Shown here: one piece after another, positions 1 through 7,663 of the stretch
How positions within the stretch are numbered: the stretch's first letter is position 1
How the letters are laid out: each line of letters opens with the position of its first letter
Origin: CAYPEL01 sp964409635
Lineage (GTDB): Bacteria > Pseudomonadota > Gammaproteobacteria > DSM-19610
DNA: 22,647 bases
NCBI GenBank assembly: GCA_964409635.1
Contig: CAYPEL010000029.1
Span: forward strand, 1-22,647
Direction: 5' to 3'
Position numbers and translations under genes: made by a program
Notes under the pieces: model-generated
What the model saw: the letters and a program-made list of their open reading frames with translations, nothing else
Database searches by the model: none
What the model was told of the DNA's origin: nothing

Positions 1-34
1 ACAGCCTCGTAGTGGTCAACTGGGGTTTCGTAGG
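1..34. repeat. Partial copy of dispersed palindromic repeat
   Basis: These 34 bases match 12767-12799 with about 30 identities (three substitutions and one single-base indel). That segment is the right half of the palindromic element between trkA and trkH. The copy is cut by the window edge, so its other end is not visible. It lies 26 bp downstream of the hisF stop codon, in the same orientation relative to hisF as the other copy has relative to trkA. This suggests a dispersed, probably REP- or MITE-like, non-coding repeat. Confidence 0.7.
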
Positions 35-60
35 ATCATACAACCTGACATAATCGAAGG

Positions 61-831
61 TTATAACCTGACCTCTATACCTTTTGAAGCCATTTCCTGT
101 TTGGCTTCACCAATACTGTATTCAGCAAAATGGAAGATGCTCGCTGCCAGCACCGCATCAGCACCACCTTCGATGACACCGGCTGATAAATGTTCCAGTT
201 TACCCACACCGCCTGAAGCGATTACCGGCACTTCAACCGCCTCGCTGACAGCGCGGGTCAATGCCAGATCAAAGCCATTTTTAGTGCCATCCCGATCCAT
301 ACTGGTCAACAGGATTTCACCTGCACCATAGGCAACCATTTTAACCGCCCACTCGATGGCATCAATTCCGGTTGGCTTACGGCCACCGTGGGTAAAAATT
401 TCCCAGCGCGGCTGCGCTCCCGCTGCGACCTGTTTAGCATCGATAGCGACAACAATACACTGTGACCCAAAGCGTTCTGCCGCTGCACCCACAAATTCAG
501 GATTAAACACTGCCGCAGTATTGATCGCGATCTTATCTGCACCAGCATTGAGCATACGCCGAATATCCGCCAGTTCGCGAATTCCCCCACCCACCGTCAG
601 TGGAATAAACACCTCACCCGCCACTTCTTCGACGACGTGCACCATGGTTTCACGCTGGTCTGAACTGGCCGTTATATCCAGAAAAGTGATTTCATCCGCA
701 CCTTGTTCATCGTAACGCCGCGCCACTTCGACGGGATCGCCAGCATCGCGGATATTTACAAACTGGACACCTTTAACGACGCGGCCGGCATCAACATCGA
801 GACAGGGAATAATACGTTTGGCGAGCGGCAT
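61..831 (-). CDS. hisF: Imidazole glycerol phosphate synthase, cyclase subunit HisF
   Basis: HisF is the cyclase half of the cytoplasmic HisH-HisF enzyme. It uses ammonia delivered by HisH to convert PRFAR into imidazole glycerol phosphate and AICAR. The protein is a (beta/alpha)8 barrel of 256 residues, the usual family length. It opens with MPLAKRIIPCLDVD, holding catalytic Asp12; the second catalytic Asp is Asp130 in VVAIDAK. Phosphate-binding glycine loops appear at TVGGGIR (78-84) and near the C-terminus (ASGGVG). I chose the ATG at 831 because it matches the conserved N-terminus. A TTG at 864 would add 11 residues with no family support. No strong Shine-Dalgarno is visible before either. 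It is the last gene of hisBHAF, 42 nt after hisA. Confidence 0.97.
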   Translation of the reverse strand: MPLAKRIIPCLDVDAGRVVKGVQFVNIRDAGDPVEVARRYDEQGADEITFLDITASSDQRETMVHVVEEVAGEVFIPLTVGGGIRELADIRRMLNAGADKIAINTAAVFNPEFVGAAAERFGSQCIVVAIDAKQVAAGAQPRWEIFTHGGRKPTGIDAIEWAVKMVAYGAGEILLTSMDRDGTKNGFDLALTRAVSEAVEVPVIASGGVGKLEHLSAGVIEGGADAVLAASIFHFAEYSIGEAKQEMASKGIEVRL

Positions 832-873
832 GGAAATGATATTTTGAGAATGGGTATGGCTCAATAGAAGGCT

Positions 874-1602
874 TTATAAATCGACAATAGCCTGGGCTTC
901 CCCAAGATCAATCGTGCCTTCGTATAAGGCCCGTCCGATTATGGCGCCCGTAATACCTTCTTCGGTCACCTTTTGCAGCGCACGAATATCCTCCAGGTTA
1001 CTAATGCCACCCGAAGCAATAACCGGTATGGTAATACTACTCGCCAGTTTCACCGTAGCTTCGACATTGACACCCTGCATCATGCCATCGCGGCTGATAT
1101 CGGTATAGATGATGGATTCAACACCATCACGCTCAAAATGCTGCGCCATATCGATTACATCGTGATGGGATAACTTGGACCAACCATCGATCGCCACCTT
1201 ACCGTCTTTAGCATCCAGACCGACGATGATGTGGCCGGGAAATTCCATGCAAAGATCATTAATAAAATGTGGCGCACTCACCGCCTTTGTGCCAATGATG
1301 GTGTACTGCACACCCGCGTCCAGATAGAGTTGCACCGTGTCCTCGTCCCGGATGCCGCCACCCACCTGAATCGGCACCTCCGGGAAAGCTTCCACTATAC
1401 GGTGTATGACATCCGCATTCACCGGCTTGCCTGCAAAGGCACCATTCAGATCAACCAGGTGCAAACGCTTGGCGCCCGCATCAACCCAGCGCTTAGCCAT
1501 ATCCAGTGGGTCGTCAGCAAAAATAGTTGCATCGTCCATACGACCCTGACGGAGGCGGACACACTTGCCGTCTTTAAGATCAATGGCTGGTATCAATAAC
1601 AT
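874..1602 (-). CDS. hisA: Phosphoribosylformimino-5-aminoimidazole carboxamide ribotide isomerase HisA
   Basis: HisA catalyses the Amadori isomerisation of ProFAR to PRFAR, the step before HisHF. The 242-residue protein is a (beta/alpha)8 barrel related to HisF. Catalytic Asp8 is in LLIPAIDLKDG and Asp130 in IVGLDAKDG. Phosphate-binding loops are QVGGGIRDED (79-88) and ASGGIS, followed by the conserved GRALYEGTIDL near the C-terminus. The ATG at 1602 gives the conserved start MLLIPAIDLK. The gene begins 39 nt after the hisH stop and is followed by hisF, so it is co-transcribed with them. Nothing in it is unusual. Confidence 0.97.
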   Translation of the reverse strand: MLLIPAIDLKDGKCVRLRQGRMDDATIFADDPLDMAKRWVDAGAKRLHLVDLNGAFAGKPVNADVIHRIVEAFPEVPIQVGGGIRDEDTVQLYLDAGVQYTIIGTKAVSAPHFINDLCMEFPGHIIVGLDAKDGKVAIDGWSKLSHHDVIDMAQHFERDGVESIIYTDISRDGMMQGVNVEATVKLASSITIPVIASGGISNLEDIRALQKVTEEGITGAIIGRALYEGTIDLGEAQAIVDL

Positions 1603-1641
1603 AGTTAGATTCTGGCCTTGTTGTTTGATTCCCCGGTACCG

Positions 1642-2283
1642 CTAGACAGTACCGTCCCAAAGTGAAAAATTTTTAAGCAGCGCCAAACCGGCGTGCTGGC
1701 TCTTCTCCGGATGAAACTGTACCGCATACAGGTTTTCCCGCGCCAGCGCACAGGCAAACTTATTGCCATGTTCAGAAGTGCCGCTGATTAATGCAGCCTC
1801 ATCCGGCGTTGCAAAATAACTATGTACAAAATAAAACCGGCTATCCTGGTCAATCCCCTGCCACAGGGGATGTGCGGTCTGATGCACCTGATTCCAGCCC
1901 ATATGCGGAATCTTCAGCCTGTCGCCAGAGTTATCGGTCAGTGGGTGATCGAATCTCCGCACCGTGCCACCGACGATCCCCAGACAACGGGTATTATCAT
2001 TTTCCTCACTGCTGTCCAGCAACGCCTGCAATCCTACACATATTCCCAGAAAAGGTCTTGAACCTGCCGCTTCAGCCACAACCTGGTCAAGACCGGCATC
2101 CATAATGGCCTGCATGCAATGTCCGATTCCACCGACACCCGGGAAAATCACGCGCTCAGCTGAAAGGATATCTTGCGCATTGGATGTGACAGTGACCTGG
2201 CTATCGGCAGCTACATGTTCAACCGCCTTGGCGATTGAATGCAAATTACCCATGCCGTAGTCAATGATGGCAATAGTGTTCAT
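1642..2283 (-). CDS. hisH: Imidazole glycerol phosphate synthase, glutamine amidotransferase subunit HisH
   Basis: HisH is the class I glutaminase that supplies ammonia to HisF. The 213-residue protein starts with IAIIDYGMGNLHS, typical of the family. The nucleophile is Cys82 in FLGICVGLQ, and the rest of the triad is His191 and Glu193 in FHPEKSQ. The ATG at 2283 is the natural start. The ten bases before it lack a Shine-Dalgarno, because a 106-bp palindromic element ends only 10 bp upstream and fills the gap to hisB. Translation may therefore rely on a weak site or on coupling. hisA follows at 39 nt. Confidence 0.96.
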   Translation of the reverse strand: MNTIAIIDYGMGNLHSIAKAVEHVAADSQVTVTSNAQDILSAERVIFPGVGGIGHCMQAIMDAGLDQVVAEAAGSRPFLGICVGLQALLDSSEENDNTRCLGIVGGTVRRFDHPLTDNSGDRLKIPHMGWNQVHQTAHPLWQGIDQDSRFYFVHSYFATPDEAALISGTSEHGNKFACALARENLYAVQFHPEKSQHAGLALLKNFSLWDGTV

Positions 2284-2293
2284 GCGGAACGGG

Positions 2294-2399
2294 GTTAATT
2301 GTAGTTAATTGGGGTCAGAGAGCAGTTTTTTCTAATATAGTTGATTATTCAACTATATTAGAAAAAACTGCTCTCTGACCCCAATTAACTACAATTAAC
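2294..2399. repeat. Perfect 51-bp inverted repeat (REP/MITE-like) between hisB and hisH
   Basis: The left arm 2294-2344 is the exact reverse complement of the right arm 2349-2399, with a 4-nt loop (TTAT). The right arm ends immediately next to the hisB stop codon (2400-2402), and the left arm ends 10 bp before the hisH ATG. Each arm carries two TTAATT blocks separated by GTAG (2301-2304; CTAC at 2389-2392), then GGGGTCAGAG. GTAG beside a hairpin is the hallmark of REP sequences moved by REP-associated tyrosine transposases (RAYTs). Such an element would form a very stable cruciform or mRNA hairpin in the his operon. No transposase is encoded in it, so it would be non-autonomous. Confidence 0.9.
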
Positions 2400-2993
2400 T
2401 CACAGACTCCCCTTGGTTGATGGCATGATGCCTGTCATTCGCGGATCCAGTTCAATCGCCATACGTACTGCGCGCCCAAATGCCTTAAAAATGGTTTCGG
2501 CTATGTGGTGCGCATTGACGCCGCGCAAGCAGTCAATGTGCATCGTTGCATTGGCATGATTGCTAAAGCCCTGAAAAAATTCATGGAACAGATCGACATC
2601 AAAATCGCCAATGCGGGCACGTGTAAAATCAACCGCATATTCGAGGCCGGGACGTCCTGAAAAATCAATAACCACACGTGATAACGCTTCGTCGAGCGGC
2701 ACATAAGCGTGGCCGTAACGACGAATGCCTTTTTTATCCTGCAAAGCTTTCGCAACCGCCTGACCCAGCACAATACCCACATCTTCTACCGTATGGTGTG
2801 AATCAATGTGCAAATCACCCTTTGCCTGAATGTCCAGATCAATCAGGCCATGCCGTGCGACCTGGTCGAGCATATGCTCCAGAAACGGAATACCCGTGTT
2901 GAATTTAGCCTTGCCGGTACCATCCAGATCAACTGCAACAGTAATCTGTGTTTCAAGGGTATCGCGGCTGACCTTTGCCTTTCTTGTGCTCAT
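2400..2993 (-). CDS. hisB: Imidazoleglycerol-phosphate dehydratase HisB (monofunctional)
   Basis: HisB removes water from imidazole glycerol phosphate to give imidazole acetol phosphate. This 197-residue protein is the dehydratase alone, without the N-terminal histidinol phosphatase found in enteric bacteria. Metal-binding motifs are His40 (FLEHMLDQVARHG), HHTVED (His66, His67, Glu70) and the repeated-fold partner HHIAE (His162, His163, Glu166). The ATG at 2993 gives the expected N-terminus; only an A-rich stretch precedes it. It is the first gene of hisBHAF. A 106-bp palindrome directly touches its stop codon and separates it from hisH. Confidence 0.97.
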   Translation of the reverse strand: MSTRKAKVSRDTLETQITVAVDLDGTGKAKFNTGIPFLEHMLDQVARHGLIDLDIQAKGDLHIDSHHTVEDVGIVLGQAVAKALQDKKGIRRYGHAYVPLDEALSRVVIDFSGRPGLEYAVDFTRARIGDFDVDLFHEFFQGFSNHANATMHIDCLRGVNAHHIAETIFKAFGRAVRMAIELDPRMTGIMPSTKGSL

Positions 2994-3254
2994 TTTTTAT
3001 GACTAAAATTTTGGATTTGCTGACGTCGAATGCCATCCTAGCAAAAATATAACGCCGTAGAGACCTTTTAATTGCATCGTCAATCGGTACGCAAGTTATT
3101 CTTCTGCTAACAATTTTAAGTTCTAGTATATTCTAATGCCTCAAAATTTTTCTGAAATGAGCGACAACCGCACCTAGAATAGATTTTATTGGTATTAAAT
3201 AACAATAAGTTAGAAACCTGTAGCTTTAATATTGCTAGAAGCAATACATCCGGC
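2994..3254. other. AT-rich intergenic region upstream of hisB
   Basis: This 261-bp AT-rich gap lies between the DUF5062-like gene and hisB and should hold the his operon promoter. On the minus strand a TTGACG hexamer occurs about 80 nt before the hisB ATG, but no good -10 sits at the right distance, so I do not call a promoter. Near 3230-3246 a 6-bp stem (TATTGC/GCAATA, loop TAGAA) begins about 8 nt after the upstream gene's stop codon. It could be a weak terminator but has no T-run. I see no histidine-rich leader peptide. Confidence 0.5.
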
Positions 3255-3524
3255 TTATTTCAATAGCGGATGATCTGAAGGCAATTGCTTCGAGATCCAC
3301 ATCGCAAGCTTATGCTTCATATTCGGCATCGAAATATTATTCTTGGCAAGCGGTTGTATTAGCTTATCGTGAACCAACAGTTTGTAAATATATTCAATCT
3401 TATCATTCGCCGAATCCGTAGGCTCAAATTCGACGACACCGCGTTTTTCACCGTAAACCATACCGGCGTGAATGGCTTCTTTAAGTAATTCAGCTTCGTG
3501 TTTTAACTTTTTTGATTTGGACAT
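3255..3524 (-). CDS. Small DUF5062-like protein
   Basis: This is an 89-residue, lysine-rich soluble protein with no signal peptide or membrane segment. It has a charged helical start (SKKLKHEAELLKEAI), then YGEKRGVVEF, a central NDKIEYIYKLLVHDKLIQPL and a C-terminal MKHKLAMWISKQLPSDHPL. From memory this pattern resembles DUF5062, a family of short gammaproteobacterial proteins of unknown role; I could not confirm it by search. The ATG at 3524 has no clear Shine-Dalgarno. The gene follows the exported hydrolase by about 100 nt on the same strand and may be transcribed with it. Function unknown. Confidence 0.75.
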   Translation of the reverse strand: MSKSKKLKHEAELLKEAIHAGMVYGEKRGVVEFEPTDSANDKIEYIYKLLVHDKLIQPLAKNNISMPNMKHKLAMWISKQLPSDHPLLK

Positions 3525-3624
3525 AGGGCATTATCCGGTCACCTGATTTTCACTCATCATAGTTTCCGGATCAGATAAAAACTAGTCAATATATTTAGTC
3601 TGACTTACAGCCACGCAATCCTTG

Positions 3625-4467
3625 TTAGGATTCGCTGCTCAATATATCCGCTAGCAATTGACCATCCACCGGGTTAAGCGCGTGCCCACTCGCTACCCAG
3701 TATACCTTGGCGCGGCCCCGCAGTGCCGGCACCTGATTGAGATCCTGGCTGAACGCCGGCACCAATTCGTCACCCGCATAAACAGGCCCCTGGCGGATCA
3801 CGGTATAGTAATTAATATCCGGGTGGCGTTGCTGATTCAGCCAGCCAATCAGACTGCCTGGCGCTGCAGGCGCTAGATCGGCCAGTACACCCCGTGAATG
3901 ACGCAGATACCGGTAGCGCTCACCACCGACCAAGGTCTTCAGAAAATCGACACCGGGCCCGGGGCAGAAAAAGGGTTTACTCTCGGCAATGTCCAAGCCC
4001 TGAAGCGCACGCGCAGTTCCCAGGTTTGGGCTGGCAATGCTAATCAGCGCCTTAATGGGTAAGGTGTTGGCGCGCACTAAAACTAACCGGGCGACAATCC
4101 CACCCGCCGAATGACCGGCAAGAAACATTTCCTCTGTTGGATGGCGCTGATGAATATAGCGCAACCCAGCAAACAGATGGGCCGCCTGTAACTGCAAAGG
4201 TGCTGCAGCAGGCAAATTCACACGGTAAATCATATTGGCTGCAGCCGTACCCTGCACGGGCATATGGTTTATACCACCCCTCGGTGATACAAACACAACC
4301 CCAGCATTAGTCCAACCGTTTGACTCAAGCACCGGGACAACGCCGCTGTGTAACCAGGTATCCGCATCGGCCGACCAGCCATGCACTAGCACCAACACGC
4401 CTGCCTGGGCAGGTAGAACGCACGCCAGCAACATAAGCGCCGCAACCATACTTCGACTATTGCTCAT
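3625..4467 (-). CDS. Exported alpha/beta hydrolase (lipase/esterase-like)
   Basis: This 280-residue secreted serine hydrolase probably cleaves an ester or lipid; its substrate cannot be read from the sequence. An N-terminal signal is followed at once by the first strand and oxyanion motif LVLVHGWSAD (25-34). The nucleophile elbow is GHSAGG with Ser120, and plausible triad partners are Asp233 (GDELVP) and His262 (SGHALNP). The leader can be read two ways: signal peptidase I cleavage after AQA (residue 22), or a lipobox LLAC with Cys16. I chose the ATG at 4467, which has GGTGG at good spacing, over a GTG at 4476. It lies downstream of the ankyrin/TPR gene, with a possible own promoter. Confidence 0.88.
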   Translation of the reverse strand: MSNSRSMVAALMLLACVLPAQAGVLVLVHGWSADADTWLHSGVVPVLESNGWTNAGVVFVSPRGGINHMPVQGTAAANMIYRVNLPAAAPLQLQAAHLFAGLRYIHQRHPTEEMFLAGHSAGGIVARLVLVRANTLPIKALISIASPNLGTARALQGLDIAESKPFFCPGPGVDFLKTLVGGERYRYLRHSRGVLADLAPAAPGSLIGWLNQQRHPDINYYTVIRQGPVYAGDELVPAFSQDLNQVPALRGRAKVYWVASGHALNPVDGQLLADILSSES

Positions 4468-4498
4468 AATAACCACCGTAAATATTACCTATGAGTCA

Positions 4499-4504
4499 AT
4501 TATA
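4499..4504 (-). promoter_or_regulatory. Candidate -10 box for the hydrolase gene
   Basis: On the minus strand this is a perfect TATAAT, about 32 nt upstream of the hydrolase ATG, in an AT-rich gap after the ankyrin gene. The best upstream partner (TTGCCC) is about 20 nt away, which is too far for a standard sigma70 promoter. The call therefore rests on the -10 and its position only. Confidence 0.3.
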
Positions 4505-4575
4505 TACTAACTGGATATCAGGCTGGGCAATTGATACGGGTCAAACATGCCCTAGAAACCTGGTTTTTCTAAAGT

Positions 4576-6297
4576 TTAAGGACAGCCGGTGTTTTTTGAT
4601 AGGTTGTTGGCATCGGCCACAAGGCGCGGCCAGGCCTGCGGGTATTCTTTGCGTAATCGGGCCAGCGTCGAGCAGCTTGCTCCCTTGCGATCCATAGCCG
4701 CCAGGGTTTTACTGAGCTGCAAAAGTGCATCGGCTGCTTTTTCGCTGCCAGGGTAAGTTTTATACAAACTCAGAAACTCTGATGCTGCCTGCTTGAATTC
4801 CCCACGAAAATGATGCGCTATACCTGAAGCGAGTAGCGTATCTGCGTTTTGGGAAACAAGATTCGAGGCACTTTTTTCAAATGATACAGCGTCTGCCTCA
4901 GTGTCCAGAGAAGCCAGGTAGGCACTATCAGTTGTCAGTCTTTTACTACTCCCAACCGCTTTGGCCAGGGTTGATTTGATATCCTGCTGCCTGCTAACAG
5001 AAGTCGAATTACTCGAACCTGTGACGGGCGCAACTGCTGCATCAACAGACTTCTGAAAATTGCCTGCGGACCAGCCAAATGAGGCGGGGTCATTATTAAA
5101 ATCAGCAGCGTCAATTTCATCTGTTTCCGGATCAGGCACAGCAAGGTTGTTGGCACTTTTTATTTCGTTAGCGTTGTTTACTACCGGTTTACTTATGCTG
5201 GTTTTTTGTGCTGGTCTTTTTCTGAGCGCCTGTTTCTTAACCTGTAGTTTCGGCGCTGAAGCGCCAGGAAGCGGGTCTGTGCTGTTAACGAGCTGCCCAG
5301 AAACAGCTTGCTCAGTTTTAATTATTTTTGGTTTTGATGGCGCTACTACCTGAGACTCATGTTTTTGACTGGCTTGTGGCACAGGCTGCCTGGTTATTTC
5401 CGCATCATCCTTAAAAGCACTACCCGGGCCGGAAATATTACCCGCCACGCCACTACCCGTAGTGGCCCCATTTTGACCTGGGATACTTGGCTTATCTACT
5501 AGCGCCGCAGCCTCTGCTGAATTCATTACGTGTCCGGTTCCAGGCTGGCCCAGTAGCTTCATTATTGTTTGATTGTCCTTACCGCGGGCCAGCTCGATAG
5601 CGCTTTCACCTTGTCTTGTTTTAGCATGCGGATCTGCACCCGACTGAACCAGCAACCGTACCATATCGGCATTACCTTGCTTGACTACCGCATGCAGCGG
5701 TGTGGTTCCATCAGGTAACCCTTTTTCTACTGCCGCGCCTTTTTCTAGCAATACTTTAACAATATTGCTATGACCTGATTGTGCTGCAATAAATAACGCG
5801 GTCGCGTTTTGATAAGCAGGCAGGTTTACATCAGCTTTTGCTGCCAGCAATTGCCGGACGATTTCCAGATTACCTTCCTGACTAGCCATATAGAGAGCCG
5901 TTGCACCATCATTTCGACGCCAGTCTGGTTTTGCGCCCTTTGCGAGCAGCAAACTCACGACATCACTGTGACCCGCAGTCGCAGCAACTATAAGCGGTGT
6001 CGCGCCCCGGTAACCGCTTGCATCAACATGAGCACCGGCATCCAGTAACTGTTGAATAATAATTGTCCGTTGGTGTTGGGCCGCTAAATAAAGAGCAGTT
6101 ACTCCATTTTCACGCAACATATCCGGGTCTATACCGCTTTGCAACAGCCGCTTTACCCGCACCGTGTCGCCACTAACAGCAGCAGAAAAAAGCGCGTTCT
6201 CGTGACGAACTTGCGATGTACAAGCCGACATCGTCATGACATAAAAGAGTAGTAACAGCGGCATCAGGCACCGTGCAAACAAGGAAGTCATTGTCAC
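4576..6297 (-). CDS. Ankyrin-repeat lipoprotein with C-terminal TPR-like domain
   Basis: This 573-residue envelope protein has a lipoprotein-type leader with lipobox MSAC (Cys26); Thr at +2 suggests the outer membrane. Residues about 34-255 form some six to seven ankyrin repeats, with repeated motifs such as GATPLIVAATAGHSDVV and GTTPLHAVVKQGNADMV, probably for protein binding. A linker rich in Pro, Lys and Ser (about 258-400) follows. Then comes a module (about 406-463; GWSAGNFQKS, later SSK and SAYL) shared with the LysM protein just upstream. The end (about 485-573) looks like the CpoB/YbgF TPR region (ADALLQLSKTLAAMDRK). The start is either this GTG, with GGA at good spacing, or ATG at 6291. 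Function unknown; the architecture suggests an envelope scaffold. Confidence 0.9.
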   Translation of the reverse strand: MTMTSLFARCLMPLLLLFYVMTMSACTSQVRHENALFSAAVSGDTVRVKRLLQSGIDPDMLRENGVTALYLAAQHQRTIIIQQLLDAGAHVDASGYRGATPLIVAATAGHSDVVSLLLAKGAKPDWRRNDGATALYMASQEGNLEIVRQLLAAKADVNLPAYQNATALFIAAQSGHSNIVKVLLEKGAAVEKGLPDGTTPLHAVVKQGNADMVRLLVQSGADPHAKTRQGESAIELARGKDNQTIMKLLGQPGTGHVMNSAEAAALVDKPSIPGQNGATTGSGVAGNISGPGSAFKDDAEITRQPVPQASQKHESQVVAPSKPKIIKTEQAVSGQLVNSTDPLPGASAPKLQVKKQALRKRPAQKTSISKPVVNNANEIKSANNLAVPDPETDEIDAADFNNDPASFGWSAGNFQKSVDAAVAPVTGSSNSTSVSRQQDIKSTLAKAVGSSKRLTTDSAYLASLDTEADAVSFEKSASNLVSQNADTLLASGIAHHFRGEFKQAASEFLSLYKTYPGSEKAADALLQLSKTLAAMDRKGASCSTLARLRKEYPQAWPRLVADANNLSKNTGCP

Positions 6298-6421
6298 ATC
6301 ACTATCCGGGTGATAAATCTCTTGAAATAAAAACAGCCGCCAGTCAACGCCTGCAAATTTGAGGCATGGGCCAGATTCAGACGGTTCATGTAATACCAGC
6401 TAACGGGGCAAATGCAGATAA

Positions 6422-6970
6422 TTATTCGATCGGGATAAACAGGCTGGCGCCTGCGGGCACCATATCGGGATCATCGAGCAGATCACGGTTGGCTTCGAAA
6501 ATCCGGTCAAAGGCTTGCAGGTCGCCGTAAATATCTCTAGAAATCTGGGAGAGTGTATCACCCGGTTTAACGACAAGATAACCACCTTTGATACTCCTGC
6601 CGCCCACTTCCACAAGATTCTCTTCCATTACTACACGTTCGATGGCGGGTGCACGGCTGGCTACAGCCTTGCCTTGTGACGCCGCACCTTCTTCTGCATG
6701 CGTGTTGACTTCGTCAATCAGCGCATCCAGGTATGCACTGGGTTGAGCTTGTTTCGAACTACGCTGGGCTGCTTTGTTAATTTCAGCAGCCGTATTAACC
6801 TGTGCCTCCTCATCCACAGCCGTCGGTTTTTGTTGCGATCGATTCAGGGATTTTACAAAGCCTTCTGCGGTCCAGCCCTTTAAATCAGGATCGGCCGCAG
6901 GCTCTACTGCAACGCAAAGACTAGAACCCAGCAACACACAAAGTAGGGGCAGATACCGGACATTAAACAT
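6422..6970 (-). CDS. Exported LysM-domain protein
   Basis: This 182-residue protein has a signal peptide (residues 1-21, likely cut after CVA) and a C-terminal LysM domain (about 130-182; YLVVKPGDTLSQIS and a final FIPIE). It is therefore likely to bind peptidoglycan in the periplasm. Between them lies a low-complexity region holding a module (about 31-84; GWTAEGFVKS, later SSK and SAYLDAL) that recurs in the neighbouring ankyrin/TPR lipoprotein. I chose the ATG at 6970, preceded by AGGTGG at ideal spacing, over the ATG at 6991, which has none. It begins 33 nt after the rhodanese stop and 124 nt before the ankyrin gene, so the three are probably one operon. No known pathway is recognised. Confidence 0.88.
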   Translation of the reverse strand: MFNVRYLPLLCVLLGSSLCVAVEPAADPDLKGWTAEGFVKSLNRSQQKPTAVDEEAQVNTAAEINKAAQRSSKQAQPSAYLDALIDEVNTHAEEGAASQGKAVASRAPAIERVVMEENLVEVGGRSIKGGYLVVKPGDTLSQISRDIYGDLQAFDRIFEANRDLLDDPDMVPAGASLFIPIE

Positions 6971-7003
6971 AGTTACACCACCTGAACTCATTATTTAAGT
7001 TGA

Positions 7004-7663
7004 TTAACTGCCCGGAATGACCGTCGTTAGTCCCAGCATTTGCCAGTTTTGCATTCCACCGCGGTAGTACATCAGCTTTTCAGGTGGATAACCGAGCCGC
7101 ATCAAGCCTTTGATTGCACGTGGCGATTGATCACACCAGGGGCCGTTACAAAATAACAGCAACTGTTTTGAATCACGAAAATCCCAATTCCCTCCAGCGA
7201 TCTGCTTCGCACCAAGCGCTTTTAACACCGTGGTCTGATTAGAATCACCGGGCGGTGCAGTACAGACTGTAAACGGAATATTGACCGAACCTGGAATCGT
7301 ACCTTTACGATGCCAGGCGGGTGTACGCGCATCGACCACCAAGCCAAGCCCCTGGCGCACATTCGTCATCATAAAATCCAGCAATTCCAGCTCACCTACT
7401 GTGGTAACACCGGGTGCTGCTTTTATTGGGTGCACACAAAATGGCGGACATTTACGGGACGTCTTGGTAAAGCTATTTGTCAGCCTGTGTTTGGTATCTT
7501 GAATGCGCTCGATTCTTACCACTTTACCGTCATAGGTAATATCAACGTGCGGGAGCTCTTCGGAAATGTTCACATCAGCCGCCTGAACAGGCACCACTAC
7601 CCCAAAGAGCACTATAATAAAAATTCCTAACCTGTTTACCGAAAATCCTTCAATTGAGAACAT
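7004..7663 (-). CDS. Exported rhodanese-like protein with extra cysteine pairs
   Basis: This 219-residue protein has an N-terminal signal or anchor (about 11-29, VQAAD) and a rhodanese fold: VVDARTPAWHRKGTIPGSVNIP (about 109-130) and a C-terminal YYRGGMQNWQMLG. The active-site loop reads CNGPWCDQSP, so Cys172 is at the catalytic place and a second Cys177 follows. Upstream is another close pair in KCPPFC (Cys72, Cys76), before the rhodanese domain proper. This differs from ordinary thiosulfate sulfurtransferases and suggests persulfide or disulfide chemistry in the periplasm, which is inference. The ATG at 7663 has a good GAGGTG site. It is the first gene of a probable operon with the LysM and ankyrin genes. 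Confidence 0.87.
   Translation of the reverse strand: MFSIEGFSVNRLGIFIIVLFGVVVPVQAADVNISEELPHVDITYDGKVVRIERIQDTKHRLTNSFTKTSRKCPPFCVHPIKAAPGVTTVGELELLDFMMTNVRQGLGLVVDARTPAWHRKGTIPGSVNIPFTVCTAPPGDSNQTTVLKALGAKQIAGGNWDFRDSKQLLLFCNGPWCDQSPRAIKGLMRLGYPPEKLMYYRGGMQNWQMLGLTTVIPGS

Noticed and set aside
832..864. TTG start at 864 for HisF
   Set aside because: The added residues are not part of the HisF family, whose N-terminus begins at the ATG at 831.
3617..3632. Hairpin AATCCT/AGGATT at the end of the hydrolase gene, possible terminator
   Set aside because: The stop codon lies inside it, the stem is short and no T-run follows.
4551..4560. CCTAGAAACC, identical to ten bases of the trkA-trkH element end, lying 15 bp past the ankyrin gene stop
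   Set aside because: Only ten bases with no partner arm of the same element; the chance of one such match in the window is a few percent. The related TAGAAACCTG at 3211-3220 is expected by chance.
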